DNA of 64,000 bases, from NCBI RefSeq assembly GCF_014839805.1, contig NC_051141.1, positions 15,198,777 to 15,262,776 on the forward strand, written 5' to 3'. The DNA is from Manduca sexta (taxonomy: Eukaryota; Arthropoda; Insecta; Lepidoptera; Sphingidae). Made by a program: the position numbers and the translations under genes. Below are positions 49,291 through 62,049 of this stretch, in pieces. Position 1 is the first letter of the stretch. Every line of letters starts with the position of its first letter. The notes below the pieces were generated by a model, which was given only the letters and a program-made list of their open reading frames with translations, was not told the DNA's origin and did not search any database.

Positions 49291-52200
49291 GGAAAATGTT
49301 CAATATTAAGTTTATGTAGATATATAATCTATTATATTGTATTGTATGTAGTATACATTGTTTTATATAGATTTATTTCACAAATATGTAGATACTAACT
49401 AAATTAAAATATAATATCTAAGTACTTGCGGGACAACACGATGGCGACCTATTGCGAACAACGTTAAGTCATTGAATTTTTACATGGTACACATTGAGTA
49501 CCGTCAGTGTAAGAATTCCGTGGTCGAAAATAGGATTAGGAAGATACAGGGTGTTACCAACTTCTCTTTCCTGCACAACAAAGTCACAATACCATCTTTA
49601 TCATAATAATCAAATAATATTAATTATAATAAATCATATTCCTCAAGGGCCAATGAAACCCCACTAATGGCATCGTTACATATTCAATATCGTTGTTCAC
49701 AAGTGTTTTAGCAGAATAATAAAAATATAAAAAAATAAACAAAAATATTCGCTTTAGTCAGTGTTTTAGCCCAAACCACGTAGATAATTCACATAAATCG
49801 TCTATATTTTAGCGAGTGTTACTTTTAAACACATATTTAATAAATGTTCCGTAGGAATTTTAATCAACGTTATTAAAGTAGACATAATTTCCTTACAATA
49901 GCTTACATTCTGTTATATGTCACTATGTAGTTTACATATGGAAATATCAATAGTAGTTAATTGTTAGATGTTAATGTTACGTGTTTTGTTATATAAGCTG
50001 TTAGTTATTTAAATACGTTAAATATACTTATAAACCTGTTGAAAAACATTGCCTATAAAACGCCTTTTGAATTTTGAACTAAGAACGTCTAAAGTAAAAA
50101 AAAAAATCTCATGTCATTCGACTCACACAAAATTGTATTTTCATTACGGTAATGTTTTTTTCGGGTCATTTTCAATGTCCATTATAAGATATTCGAGAAG
50201 AACGTAGCACTCTGTAGACTTAAATATCACTGTATCAAAATTGGCACGTAAAATATTGACTGTAATTTGCTTACGAAACTGTCGTTTATATATTTTTATT
50301 GACAACGGCAACACCGGCGGACGCTATATTATTTAACGCATTTTGAAAAGTAGATACTATTTGAATATAACTGTTTGAGTTGAAATGCGCTCACGGTGTT
50401 GTCTCTTTTGGAATTATACTTACATGAAATACCTAGTTATATGCTTTCCCTAAGGTACTGGACATTGAAAGTTATAAGCATATGCTGAGATTTCTATCTA
50501 TGATGTGTAGTTGAATTGTAGTCAGGATTCTGCCCACCTACTTAGCTATGATACTTAGCTATTGTTCACGTTTACGTATATTCAACAAATATTTAATGGA
50601 AATAGTTGTAACACGTTTAGAATTTTAACATTTATTATGCATCATAAAATCACTTCTATAGACACCAATGAGTTTTTTTATTTTTCATTTACATGCGCAG
50701 CGAATGTATGAATTGATTTAAAGGGATTTATCACCCCAATTAATCATAATCATTATGGATTAGCGCAACTGCTATAACAGTGTTACTTAATTATAACGAG
50801 TGGTATTAAATCAATTCATCAACGAAAACACAAAATGAACCATGGATGGTTTTGTTTTCGACATAGAAAATTACCCTTGGTTAACATAAGAACGAATTAA
50901 AGAAAGGAAATCCTGATTTATCCACATCACCACAACATAGTACTGCAACGCCTGACGAAATGCGGTAGAAACATAAAAAATCTAGACAATAACCCGAAGC
51001 CTGAATCTAAATTCAATCTCAGCATAGGTACCTAACTAGACTAATCGTAGTCGATTGGTATGTTTATACCTCAAATCTATTATTAATGTACAACAATAGT
51101 GATGAACCGTACGCAATCTTGCGTAAAAACATGTTTGACAAACCGTTATTTGATAACGTTATTAACGCTTCGATAGTTATTTGGTGGTTATTTATGGCAT
51201 TGCACGACTGGTCTACTGAGAAGATATTATTTTTAACAAAACGACATAGACATAGAGAGTTATTTTGATATTGCGTTAATAAATGGTACCACACTCTCGT
51301 CCATTTTTGCTAGCATTGTGCCAAAACTCATACATCAACAACGAATATTTTCCCCAATTTGAATCTTTATTTTATGAAAATTCCAGTTTTACTTTACTGA
51401 TTATTTTGTAGTGTAGTACAAGTAAGGCATGTGCGTGAGTGTATTGCTGATTGTGATTGTGACTTTGGGCAGCGACGAATTGTCTGAGTAGGAGTGGCAT
51501 TAGAGCGTGTAAATTAATATTATTATTTTTTATATTTATTTTGTTCGAAACTCAATTTTTTATCTAACACCTACGTTTCAAATAACTCAATGTAACGTGT
51601 TATTTTCAAGAAGATAACTATGTGGTTCCATTTAGTAAAGCAATGTCAAAATAATCCTGCATATTGCTACAGTAGCTGTTACCTGAAATAACGTTTCAAC
51701 ATGAACCCAGGGGTAAGTTTTATACTGAGTGGACATAAAAAGCCGTTAAATTTTAATAAAATCTTAACACTGAGAACACATAAACTGAATAACTGCGGCT
51801 AATGCGCATACTTATATAACCTATAAAGTATCATGCTTCATACTTTCTTACATGATCTCTTCATAGACATCAAGCATTAAATATGAAAGATAAACAATAA
51901 TTACATTCAACCATGAGCATAAAGTAACAGCAGCATAATAATAAATTTCTATCATGTAACATGGTTTATACTTTTAATCCGTGTATCGCCATATAACACC
52001 ATCCCTATACGCAAAATTGCATACGGCTCAGTATTGAATTATTGTAAAAGTATAGCGTAATACCAGTAGGTCACAGGTTCAATGTTGATTGCTTTAATGT
52101 TTCCCTAATGCCTTTTTGACCTGCAATAAACTTTCTAAAATATATCACGTATTTTATTTTACGTTTAACACCCTAAAGAAATCTTAAAACCTGGCAATAC

Positions 52201-53880
52201 CGTATTCAATGAAAATTATTTTTACACCTTGCAATACAAACAACTTTTTAATGCAACTGCAATCAGATACACAGCATGATAATATATAAAATTTACATAA
52301 AAACTATTTAATTATTTGTATCTGCTTCAATATTATTTATAAATACCATAATAGTCAGCAATTTAGAGCACACAAACAAATAATAATTATTCGAATTATT
52401 TGCTTAAAACTACAATAAAACAGAGACAAAATAAAGATCATTTAAACATATATATTTAGATCAAACTATATGCCAGAGTTAATTTTAATAGCAATAATAG
52501 ACCAGGTGCAATAAAATTCAAAATAATATTCACAACACATTTATTCTACGAATTAACAATTAAGATTTTTACAACAATCTACTTATAACCTGTATCAAAT
52601 TAGTACAAATCTTAATGTTAGGAGGTAGTTCGTTAAAAATTAATTATCGCCAACTTACTATAAGCACTATTTTCTATATTATTAAAAAATCAAAATGCAC
52701 TTTAAACTATCTAAACAACCATATATTATTGTGACAATATCAAAAAGGTTACTTTACATAACTGTTATACAATACTGTCGGATTTAATTTCCGTCCTGTA
52801 CTGTCGCAAATGGCAGCCGTTTCGTCTATCGAGCACCAATACCGGGGTTTTTCACATTCACAAAACAAACAAAACAAATGTTGAGATGAAATTTAGGTCA
52901 CTGTAAAGTACGGTTTAAATCGGCCGAGCAATGTGATAGTGAAATCGTTTCTGCTATTGTTTTATACGGTTATCTATCGATGTTATTAAACATAGAGACG
53001 TATGCCCGATTTGTGCAAAGAAGCAATCCCTACGGATTATGTTGAGTACGTTCTGCCTACCCTTATGGAATAGAGACGTAATACTATGTATGTATGTAAA
53101 CATTATCCTTTGATAGTCAATTCTTCATGAAATGCAACAAAGCAACTAACAAAAATATTAAAATTGGCAAAACACAAACGATAGAATTGACCAAGAGTAA
53201 CAGTAACTGAATATTACTATCCCTAAAGTAACTGGACTAAAATAGCTACCACACGCAGTCTAACAACAATTTCAACCAGTGCAATACTTGCGTGAAGGCC
53301 GCGGGACACCAACACGTATGTGCGTGCTTGATCAGGCTCATTCAAGCAAGTCACATATGGTTTTGTGCATCGAATTATGAGCTAGTAAGGGCGAGTGAAA
53401 CTGAATAGTCGCTATCAAATAGATAAAATATCCTAGTCGTTTAACTGACAAGTAAAAATGATCATACAAAATCTCATAATGTTCTAACTTATAAACATTG
53501 TTCATCGAAAATAAATATGGAGTGAATTTGTTTTATCTGGTAACAACTATGTTGTTTCTTTCAAATTTAGTTCCGTTCATCTTTCGAGTTCTACTCATTC
53601 CTTTTTGACACTATAACAATAACGTCATTCCTTCGTTCAATTACAACGGAAAGGTATATTAAAAAATACCAAACGTACACTGTTTTATTAAATGTAGTTT
53701 GTTTTGTAATTGTTACCATAGTGACCAGAAAGTAGCAGTAAATTATCAGGCCTGTCATGGTGGTCGTCACTTACAAACATAATAGTGTTTTTTTTTTATA
53801 TACATACAAATTATGTTATATCAGACAATGTTGCAATATAATAAATTAATACTTAAGGCCTTTCTCTATCATTACATAAC

Positions 53881-53915
53881 TGTATTAGCCGACCAAATAC
53901 GAAAGTCACATTCTA
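53881..53915 (-). repeat. Dispersed repeat R3, copy 3 (minus)
   Basis: Plus-strand word GCCGACCAAATACGAAAGTC is the complement of the R3 core; the A/T flanks differ from the other copies. Confidence 0.45.
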
Positions 53916-54116
53916 ATTCAGGAAACCAAGTAAATGGTAATAAATTGAGTACGATCTACATTAGCCGTTTACCTTTAGCTCTCGTACCCTTCCGTTAGCT
54001 GCTGATGGACCCTGATATCTTTATAAATGTATTCTTGTTTAATATCTAAGAATATATGTATTATATTTTTAAACAAAGATATTCCATTCCCAATGACCTA
54101 AAAGCTTTATTTTTTA

Positions 54117-54330
54117 CTACCTTTTGCTCGCGGTTTCGCCCGCGTCAAGGAGTTTTCCGGGATTAAAGTCCCGCTATATATTTTCCCGGGATAGAAAGTA
54201 GCCTATAATCTTTCCAGGGTCTAAAACTATCTCCATACCAAATTTTATAAAATTTTAGTAGATTTTGAGAAAATCGATAAATAAAAACAACTTAGGAGGA
54301 CTTTGTGTTATGTATAGATATAGAGAAGTT
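54117..54330 (+). repeat. RTE-like tail
   Basis: CTCGCGGTTTCGCCCGCGTC, then CCGGGATAGAAAGTAGCCTA and TTTAGTAGATTTTGAGAAAA. Same general type as 32836 and 55520, without coding sequence. Confidence 0.55.
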
Positions 54331-55519
54331 CATGGTTTCTGTAGCATTGTTATACAAGAAAAGACTCACAAAGAGCGATACTGTGTATATATTTTAGTAA
54401 CTCGTAAAATTACTAATCTTTCAAAAGAAAGACTTTAAAGAGTATAGTTAATTACAGACAGGACATCTCAACCAAATGTGTGCTCCAAATGGTAATAAGT
54501 CCTTGTCTTATTTGAAATGCATGTGTGACGATGTCACAGCGTCCTTAGATATTTTATATATAAATATAATATTAACAGAAAATATGTTAAAATGCGCACT
54601 AAAAACGTACAAATCACGATATGGAAAAAATACGAAGTATTTTACATTGGTGTTTTGCTATATCACATTAGATCGAGTAACAATCGCATGTGCGCCAAAT
54701 TTTTGTCAATATCCGCTCTATATAATCTTAGAATTCTTTGCTAAAAGTAAATGTAATGCGCAACGATATAATAAATGCATTAAATAATTATATTCCACGA
54801 ACTATTTAATTTAAACCAAATTTAAATTAAATCACGTCTGACCTGGACGGTAATGAGCGGTTATTAATTTCATAACTGGGCAATGTGTACTAAAATGTGT
54901 TGTTAAACATGAAATCTCAATTTTCGTGAAATTTGATCAGTTTTATACGTTAATGTGAAATTAATATTGCATTTCTGTTATTTTAACATTACATTGTAGT
55001 ACGATGTCGCGTGTTTAAACATTGTCTCGCAATTAACAAAGTTAAGGCTCCTGTCTTGGACAATTCGTTCCATGAGAACGGACTTGAACAATTCGTTGCA
55101 TCTTGAGCAGCGCGCGAATTACGGGTGGGATGCAGAATTACGAATAAATCATTTAAAATACTAATTATAAGTCTTTTCGGAAATTTAAAGTACAAAAATA
55201 TTCCTTATTTAATTAATTGTCTGTCTAATAGTAATGGTTGCATAATAAAATAATGTGTACTCTAGGAGGAAATTCACGGACTCAACAATTTTAGTTATAA
55301 TAATATCCACATTATAAAACAATTTAAAATAACCAAAATAAAGCTAACACATTGCAGAAGTATAATATTTAATTTGTTTTCTATATATGTATTATAAAGC
55401 TCTCATAGATAGCTTCTATAAGCAAGGTCAGCGCGCCGTTTTGCTGGCTGAAGCACCTTAATTGTAATGTTACAAAAGGATTATATACAAAATAGATATA
55501 ACATCTATACCTATTATAG

Positions 55520-55800
55520 AACAAAGTCCCCAAAATCCGTCTGTATGTGATCGATTTTCTCAAAGTCTACTGAACGGATTTTTGTAAGGTTTTTACTAAA
55601 AGTTAGTGCAATTCTTGAATAAGGTTTAGGTTAATAGTACATTACGATTTTATGTAAATTTACTGAAATATAACGTTTACCGTTGAAGAGGTCCTGTGGT
55701 TATAAAAAAATCTCATGTATCAAAATGGAAATAGGAAAAACTTTGTGACACACTAATTTCCACGCGGGCGAAGCCGTGGGCACAACTAGTTACAACATAC
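55520..55800 (+). repeat. RTE-like tail
   Basis: AAATCCGTCTGTATGTGATC and CTACTGAACGGATTTTTGTA precede a closing CCACGCGGGCGAAGCCGTGG. These are the usual RTE-tail words in lepidopteran DNA; decayed. Confidence 0.5.
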
Positions 55801-55920
55801 ATGTACCTCTAATGAAAAGCGCTTATCACTGCTCTACGTGCAATTTATACTGGCAGCATATGCCATGCCACTTGGGGTGAACGACCGACCGCGCCACATC
55901 AAAAATTTTGCCACGCTCTA

Positions 55921-56083
55921 CAGTGGCGTATGATCAAATTTTCCAAAAGCAAACCTGACACAACTTATAGACTAATAATATGCAAAAATGAGGTATGGAA
56001 TTCGTTCTAATGACGATTTGATTTTACATAAATTACGAAAGGGAAGCCCGCAGGAATCCGGTTCTATGGACATTTCGCCATTG
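55921..56083 (+). mobile_element. hAT-like MITE, copy 5
   Basis: 163 bp. Left end CAGTGGCGTATG and right end CATTTCGCCATTG are inverted. 8-bp flanks ACGCTCTA (55913-55920) and CTGCTCTA (56084-56091) agree at six positions. It shares the right-half word ACGAAAGGGAAGCC. It is the longest uninterrupted copy of the family. Confidence 0.78.
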
Positions 56084-56688
56084 CTGCTCTACATAGAGCG
56101 AAAGCAAAAATTTTGCAAGGAAAAGCAAAGACATTTTACGCAAAAAATATGTCGCCATAAATCGGCTCCGTGGCGTAAATAGATGACAATATGGTGACAG
56201 TATTGTCTTGATTTCTTTAAGATAATCGTTGATATTTAACAAAATAAAATTAATATTCGTCAAACTTCATGTTCTTAGACACAGTTTAATTTACAGGGAG
56301 AACAAAGTTAATTCAATCATTTAAATTGCATTAAAATAAATGGTAATATTTTTATTAAGAACTGTACAATGAAAAAAAAATTACGTTTAAGAAAATCTAA
56401 TAACTTGAAAATTAATTACTGTCCGCAGATGGTACGAAAGAAAAACAATGCAAAGAAGCATCCCGCTTTGTAAGTATGCTCCATAGAGCAAATTTATAAT
56501 AAACTAATTTCTTATAATTTAAAGAATCTTTAAATTATTTTTCATCTTCATTTCTTTGTGAGCATAACTCTGGCGCTCCGATTATATTTCATTTAATGTT
56601 AAAAATAATTTTACTATTTTATTTTTAGTTATCTAATGTAGATACTACTAATTTAATTTATATTTCTTAAGAAGCATATTATACTTAA

Positions 56689-56720
56689 GTGTGACTTTGT
56701 ATTTGGTCGGCTTATGAATT
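56689..56720 (+). repeat. Dispersed repeat R3, copy 4
   Basis: Core AGTGTGACTTTGTATTTGG then TCGGCTTATGAATTTATGTG. It shares the downstream GTAGAAGTTGTG word with the copy at 37211. Confidence 0.5.
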
Positions 56721-57299
56721 TATGTGACGAGAAGTGTTTACGTAGAAGTTGTGCAATATGCACTTAAACATAAATGCAGTGTGAGAGCTCCATTACTTAA
56801 GTTTTGTAAATCATCAATTTTATAAGACTTATAGAAATGTTTTCATACATTTTTAATCCCAATGATGTTTATTATTGTAATTATTCCCAAATCGTACGTT
56901 TTATTAATGAAAGCCAAGTTTATAATGCTTTTGTGCATAGCCATCTAAAGAACCATACTGATAGCGAAAAGAACAAGTCGCCAAATTTAATAAGTTTTAT
57001 AAATTCCATGAAAATAGCGGATTGTATATCTAGAATTCAACTCATTTTATAATTAGATTTATAAATAATCAATATATTATTCTAATTAATATTTTTTCGT
57101 GCCTGGGCACTAGCCCTTAACATGACGGCATTCATAGCCATTGCTGCCCAGCACACTGATTACAAAACATTATTTCACTATCAACATAAAATTTTTGATT
57201 ATAAATATAATAAATATTGTAAGCATTAAACCCGCGAGGCATAACTGAAGACGTTGAAATTAATTTCTAAATTAAATTGATTTGAGGTGATATGATTAA

Positions 57300-57545
57300 T
57301 GAATTCTCATTTTCCGGATTCTATCGCGGTTTTTTGTTTTTTATTTTTCTCCCGACGTTTCGAAGACTTTGCAGCCTTCTTGGTCACGGGGGCGACAGAG
57401 GTGTGTCGTTCAGCCGCAATGACGAAGTTACAATTTCTACCTACATTTTACAATTATACAACTTTTAAATTTTTAGCTGTTGGTGGTCCGATCTACGCAG
57501 ACTGAGCTCACAGTGTAAAAACGCAAGAGACAAAACGTAGGGAGA
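57300..57545 (-). repeat. Dispersed repeat, copy 2 (minus)
   Basis: Plus strand: GGATTCTATCGCGGTTTT, then CGACGTTTCGAAGACTTTGC and AGCCTTCTTGGTCACGGG. As complement this matches the core at 31690-31745. The orientation is inferred from the complement fit. Confidence 0.5.
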
Positions 57546-57866
57546 AAATTAAAATAACCGCGCTAAAATACGAAAAATATTTTAATTTTAATATGATATT
57601 ATATTTTCAATCACAATACAAAGTGAAAATGACCGTTTGGCGAAGAAATTAGATGAAGAAAGAAGCGAATTATATATAGTTTGGCCACCAAGCATAACCA
57701 GTGAGAGGAGATGAAACGGACTATCTTCGCTGCTTCCGCTGCGTGATACGAGGTATTCCGAGATATAAATCTTGCTATATATTTTTCTTTGGATAAAAGT
57801 AACCTAGGCCCTTCCTAGGTACCATATCTTTCCAGTTAGTTATTGAGTTTGACACGAGGGATGACT

Positions 57867-57943
57867 GTTTTATAATATGTAAGCATAATATAATAATACA
57901 GGGTGGGTTTTATAATATGTAAGGATCAGATAATACAGGGTGG
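57867..57943 (+). repeat. Short tandem duplication (about 38-40 bp)
   Basis: Two adjacent copies of GTTTTATAATATGTAAG... each ending AATACAGGGTGGG, differing by a few bases. Non-coding. Confidence 0.7.
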
Positions 57944-59017
57944 GTTTATAGTACATTAAAGGCACACAAAACTGAAACTGATCAACTGGCAACGAATTAA
58001 ATGAAGACATAGGCAAGCCATAAGCAATGGGAGAAGATGAACTATATTCGAGGCAACAGTTCAAAATTTAGATATTTTTTTCATTAATCATGCGTTATAA
58101 CTTATAGGTAGGTACTACCCTAAATATAGTTTAATTGACGTGCACCTACTATGTTCTTCTGCTCCACCTCAAGTTGACTGGTAGAGAATGCCTCTCACAT
58201 AAAGTCCGCCTTTAAATGTTTTGTATGAAGTGCAATGAATAAATAAATATAACATTGTACCTACATAGTACATACTGCTTTTTTGGATTAATAATGTTAT
58301 TTATGCAGCGATGAAATGAAGTATGTATTTTCTAAAAACTAATGTCTAATTCTAACCAATTAAGAAGCTAAGAATAAATTTATTTAAGTTAATGCTATTG
58401 GGTTTACAAGGTGGATTTTGGAAAAGGGCAATAAGAGCAGCTATTTTATTCGTTAAAGCAACAAAAACTTTCATAGACTTTGCCATCATTCAAATCTGCA
58501 TTCACCAATTTTGAAAAATTAAGTCAACTACAATAAAGATATCCAAAAAAGGTTTAATGAAAATTGCTAATACCAATTGATCCTATTGCTAAAACTTTAC
58601 AAATTTGCATATCTATACAGGTTTACACAAAAACTATTATATTGGCATGTACGGTCCTCCGTTTAGCTGGTATAAGGGTTAATAGAAAGTGCTGTCAGCA
58701 TAGTAAGCTTCAAAGGCTTAAGCTTATTTCACAATGTCGGGGAATATATTTATTAAATAAAACTGTGTTAGACAATTGAAATACAAAGTAAAAGCTGACA
58801 AATCGCTGCTTATATGCATGTGACGATTTGCTGTTAATGTGTTTTCTCAATTGTTCATTACATAGATATATTGTCTATCTGTTTATTCCATTCAATTAAT
58901 CTATACTTTTATATTAAGTTGAAGAGTTTGTTTATTTGATCGCGCTAATCTCAGGAACTTGTAGTTCCAATTGAAAAATTCTTTTAGTCAATACTAAAAG
59001 AAAGCTCATTTATAAAT

Positions 59018-59245
59018 ATTATTTAGTTTGATGAGTGAACAAAAATTCAAATTGAAATATAAATATTAATCAATACTATACGATGCAAATGATATATTCT
59101 GAAAATAGTAACTATCTTTTTGAAAACATTATTTAGTTAGATTAGTGAACAAAAATTCGAATTGAAGTATAGATATGAGCCCAGGCAAGTTCGTTATACG
59201 ATGCAAATTATAATTTCTGACAACGGTAACTATCTTTTTGGAAAC
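59018..59245 (+). repeat. Tandem duplication, period 110 bp
   Basis: The unit starts ATTATTTAGTT, contains GTGAACAAAAATTC and the pair ATACGATGCAAAT and TAACTATCTTTTTG, and ends GGAAAC or GAAAAC. Copy 1 is 59018-59127 and copy 2 is 59128-59245, with scattered differences. It lies just past the COQ8 stop, so the minus-strand transcript's 3' UTR may include it. Confidence 0.8.
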
Positions 59246-59297
59246 TATAAATTTCTTGTGACATTGTGGTGCACGAGTTAATATAACAATCCAAACA

Positions 59298-59576
59298 TTA
59301 CCTCGAATCACTCTTATACTGATCGTATATTTCGTTGAACATGTCTCGGCAGTTCATTTTAATCTTCATTTTTGAGCAGAGCAGGAACACTCCCGACAGT
59401 TTCCTGTGCAGCGAGTATATCTCCTCTGGGGGTGGGCAGAGACGGTGCGTCAGGATGGTTGGGACGAGAGCCTGAATACGTTTCGTCGTCTGCTGTGCAC
59501 CGAAATCGAATTCCCCTGCACTCGTGAACACTTCGCCCATTATCATTACTGTATCCACTTGTGTTTCCTCCATCAC
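59298..59576 (-). CDS. COQ8 last exon with stop
   Basis: Acceptor TTTTCGTAG precedes 59576. There are 93 codons including the stop (residues 212-303 of the part in this window): VMEETQVDTVMIMGEVFTSA, FDFGAQQTTKRIQALVPTIL, THRLCPPPEEIYSLHRKLSG, then LCSKMKIKMNCRDMF. PPPEEIYSLHRKLSG is characteristic of the COQ8/ADCK3 C-terminal region. The phase is 0. Confidence 0.93.
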   Translation of the reverse strand: MMEETQVDTVMIMGEVFTSAGEFDFGAQQTTKRIQALVPTILTHRLCPPPEEIYSLHRKLSGVFLLCSKMKIKMNCRDMFNEIYDQYKSDSR

Positions 59577-59724
59577 CTACGAAAAGTACATAATTATCGA
59601 TATTACGATATCATTATGAGGTTAGTTTAATTGTCTTTTGCAGGTGTAGTGCCGATGTAGTTGTGGGTATAATGACTAATACTCGATATGACACACATAA
59701 ATATATACCTAATTAAGAAATAAG

Positions 59725-59994
59725 CGGCATAGCCTAAGTTCCACACCCAACTGGTGTGGAACGGACTGCCGAGATGAATGTCCGTAGGTTCAAATCCCAA
59801 GGGCACACACCTACGATTTTTCTAAATAATTATGTATGTATTATTTGTGAATTATCGCTTACTTTAACGGTGAAGGAAAATATCATGAGGGAACCTGCAT
59901 ATCTGAGAAATTTCTCTATAGGGATTTTGTCCTGTTGGGCCCGGGCCTCCTCCTGACTGTTAATAGGGCAGTATAAAATACAGGTCTCATATTA
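59725..59994 (+). repeat. SINE family B, copy 5
   Basis: Inside the COQ8 intron 59577-60074. Perfect 12-bp duplications TTAAGAAATAAG at 59713-59724 and 59995-60006. The head has an extra segment (CCACACCCAACTGGTGTGGA) and the middle is shortened, so 270 bp remain against about 329 in the best copy. It is antisense to the host gene. Confidence 0.85.
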
Positions 59995-60074
59995 TTAAGA
60001 AATAAGTAATTAAGTTATGGAAAAAGAACAGAATGGAGCATGGTTACTACAAATAAATATTATCGTAATCACAC

Positions 60075-60227
60075 CTTAGACTCGTATCCTGTGAGTAGTT
60101 TCATTTCTCTCGACATGCGCAAGATGGCGCCCCTGTCGCCAACCGACGCCGCCTTCACAATCTCAATGTACTGATCCATAAACTCCTTGGAGTATTCTCG
60201 TGTAGCGCCGAAGTCTAACAGTATCAC
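60075..60227 (-). CDS. COQ8 exon with DFG motif
   Basis: Acceptor (minus strand) AATTACAG precedes 60227; donor GTGTGA follows 60075. There are 51 codons (residues 161-211), phase 0 at both ends: [54 protein letters not shown] coordinates the magnesium of ATP; the following ATREY is the family's version of the APE-side region. Confidence 0.95.
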
Positions 60228-60647
60228 CTGTAATTATTCTGCTAATTAGCTTGCTTAGGTCAACGCAGATTTTATATCGACGTTTCTCATAGTTTGTTTC
60301 ATGCAGAGCTTTTTTGTGGGGCACGCGGGGGTTCGCAGTGCTCCCAAAGGAAATTTCAAAAATATCGAAAAATTCCCATTAAAAAGTACAAGAAGGGAGG
60401 AGGGTACAAAATATTATGGACTTTCCCCGAACATTGAAATGACAAAGAAAGCCCTGGCTTCACGTATTGAACGTCTTGGAGTAACTTGCATTTCGTGTCC
60501 CGTGTTTTATTACTAATGCTTGACTAATCGTTGCTGTAAGTAGAATTTCGTACAAAAAAAATCAGTACATGCCTATGAGAGCGGCCAGGAATAAATCGTA
60601 TATGGAGACTGACTTCAAATTCTATCGAATTTCATATAAATTTGTAC

Positions 60648-60850
60648 CTGTTTAGTGTTCATGTTGTAGAAGAAGTTTGCCCAATTAGGATCGGTCTGCA
60701 TGCAACGCAGCGTGAACATCTCTAATAGACACAGACGCATGATCTTCGACGCTATGTCCTGTCGAATCTCGTACGGTGCGTCGAACAACTTGTCCAAAGG
60801 CATGCCGTCTATCAACTCAGTTGTTATCACTTCGGGGGCGCATAACTCGT
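60648..60850 (-). CDS. COQ8 exon with QTDPNW segment
   Basis: Acceptor TTGTTCCAG precedes 60850; donor GTACAA follows 60648. Two bases finish Asp and 67 codons follow (residues 93-160): ELCAPEVITTELIDGMPLDK, then MFTLRCMQTDPNWANFFYNM. QTDPNWANF carries the catalytic-loop Asn and Asp seen in all COQ8 proteins, and TTELIDG is the hinge-side motif. Confidence 0.95.
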
Positions 60851-61690
60851 CTGGAACAAATAAAAATATTATTTTTAGACATCGATGTATATGTACTACG
60901 TACTAGATTTGGCGTTCCGAACATTCACTATGTTCAACTGATTTGAGCTGTCATCCATTCAAACTGATTTTAGTATGGTGTCAATATTGTGGTTGTGTAC
61001 GGAGTTGCGCTCATAATATAAAAACACGAGTCTAAGTGTAAAGCTGGATTTTAATAAAAAATATTAGTGAAATAAGTAAAATTATTTGTTGTTCAAGTGA
61101 ATAAATATAACAGCGACGTTTTGGTTGTTATCTTTGTTCAGATTTTGAACAAATAGTTTATGTTTATGTTCGTGTTTATAGAATATACGACAATGTTTTT
61201 AGAGGTAATTATCAATTTGTTAAAGGAGGTTAGTGGTTAATAAATTCAACTTAACAAAATATTTATTTATTCAATCTACCCTGTACATAACATCACATAA
61301 TATACAGGAATTAAGCAAAGTCAATTTGTATACATTAAATTTGCTATGTGTGAGGTAGGATGAGCATAGTATGCTCGTCAACCAAGCATATGGCTGTCAA
61401 CGCTTTAAAACAAAGCGATCGAAGCTTCCTAACATGTACCACACTGTTGTTTAATATGAATAACTGCTTTATTTTTCAACCAATTTTGATAATGATTTCA
61501 CAGAAGAATTTCATCGAATTATATTATATTTTCTGTTACATATAAAATTATTTGCAAAATCCAACATACAAAAGTACCCTATTAGAAAACAATATTTAGC
61601 TCGAGTATTCACGCGATTCATGGCCAATTTCCATGTGCTATATATGTATATTTTATAATTAAAAACACAAACAAAAATACATAAACATAC

Positions 61691-61853
61691 CTATAACATC
61701 AGGAACAAAATAATCAGGATACGGTTCTAGCAATTTTTTGAACTTTCTTGTGCATTCCGCCTCTCTTATGTAATCCACTTCCCAAGACAACTCCTTCTTA
61801 GCCACTTCCACAATGTTGTCTATGAACAAGCCTTTTGGGAACACGTTCCATAC
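61691..61853 (-). CDS. COQ8 exon with ELSWEVDY segment
   Basis: Acceptor TTTCTATAG precedes 61853; donor GTATGT follows 61691. There are 54 codons plus one base (residues 39-92): VWNVFPKGLFIDNIVEVAKK, ELSWEVDYIREAECTRKFKK, LLEPYPDYFVPDVI. The ELxxExDYxREA helix is a UbiB-family hallmark and supplies the conserved Glu that pairs with the active-site Lys. Confidence 0.95.
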
Positions 61854-62049
61854 CTATAGAAAAATGTGATGGGTACTTAGTAGATTCTCCAGTTAGGGCC
61901 ACGTGTTTTCAAGATTAAGTGGCAGAAAAAACCTATAGCAGCAATAAAATATTTATAAGTCGCAATACAGCAATAGCTACTAAAAGTAAAAATAGAAACA
62001 TTGCGCCGCATTATATCACATCTACACACATTATAGATGAAAGCGACGA

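Larger units (their letters stand above)
49291..55920. other. Intergenic region between converging genes, left part
   Basis: Mostly AT-rich. It contains an RTE-like piece (54117-54330), an R3 copy (53881), and a stretch at 55520-55800 with RTE-like tail words. The ORFs at 51064-51294 and 54476-54787 have no recognisable features. Around 51640-51690 there is a match to 2060-2110. Confidence 0.45.
56092..59017. other. Intergenic region, right part
   Basis: It contains R3 (56689), the minus-strand repeat at 57300-57545, a short tandem duplication (57867-57943) and degraded LINE tails. It ends in the 3' UTR of the minus-strand COQ8 gene. AATAAA hexamers on the minus strand lie at 58931-58936, 58882-58887 and 58749-58754; the first is nearest the COQ8 stop and may be its poly(A) signal. 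Confidence 0.45.

Noticed and set aside
54476..54787. 103-residue ORF in the intergenic region
   Set aside because: Cys-containing but with no motif spacing, AT-driven composition and no neighbouring exon.
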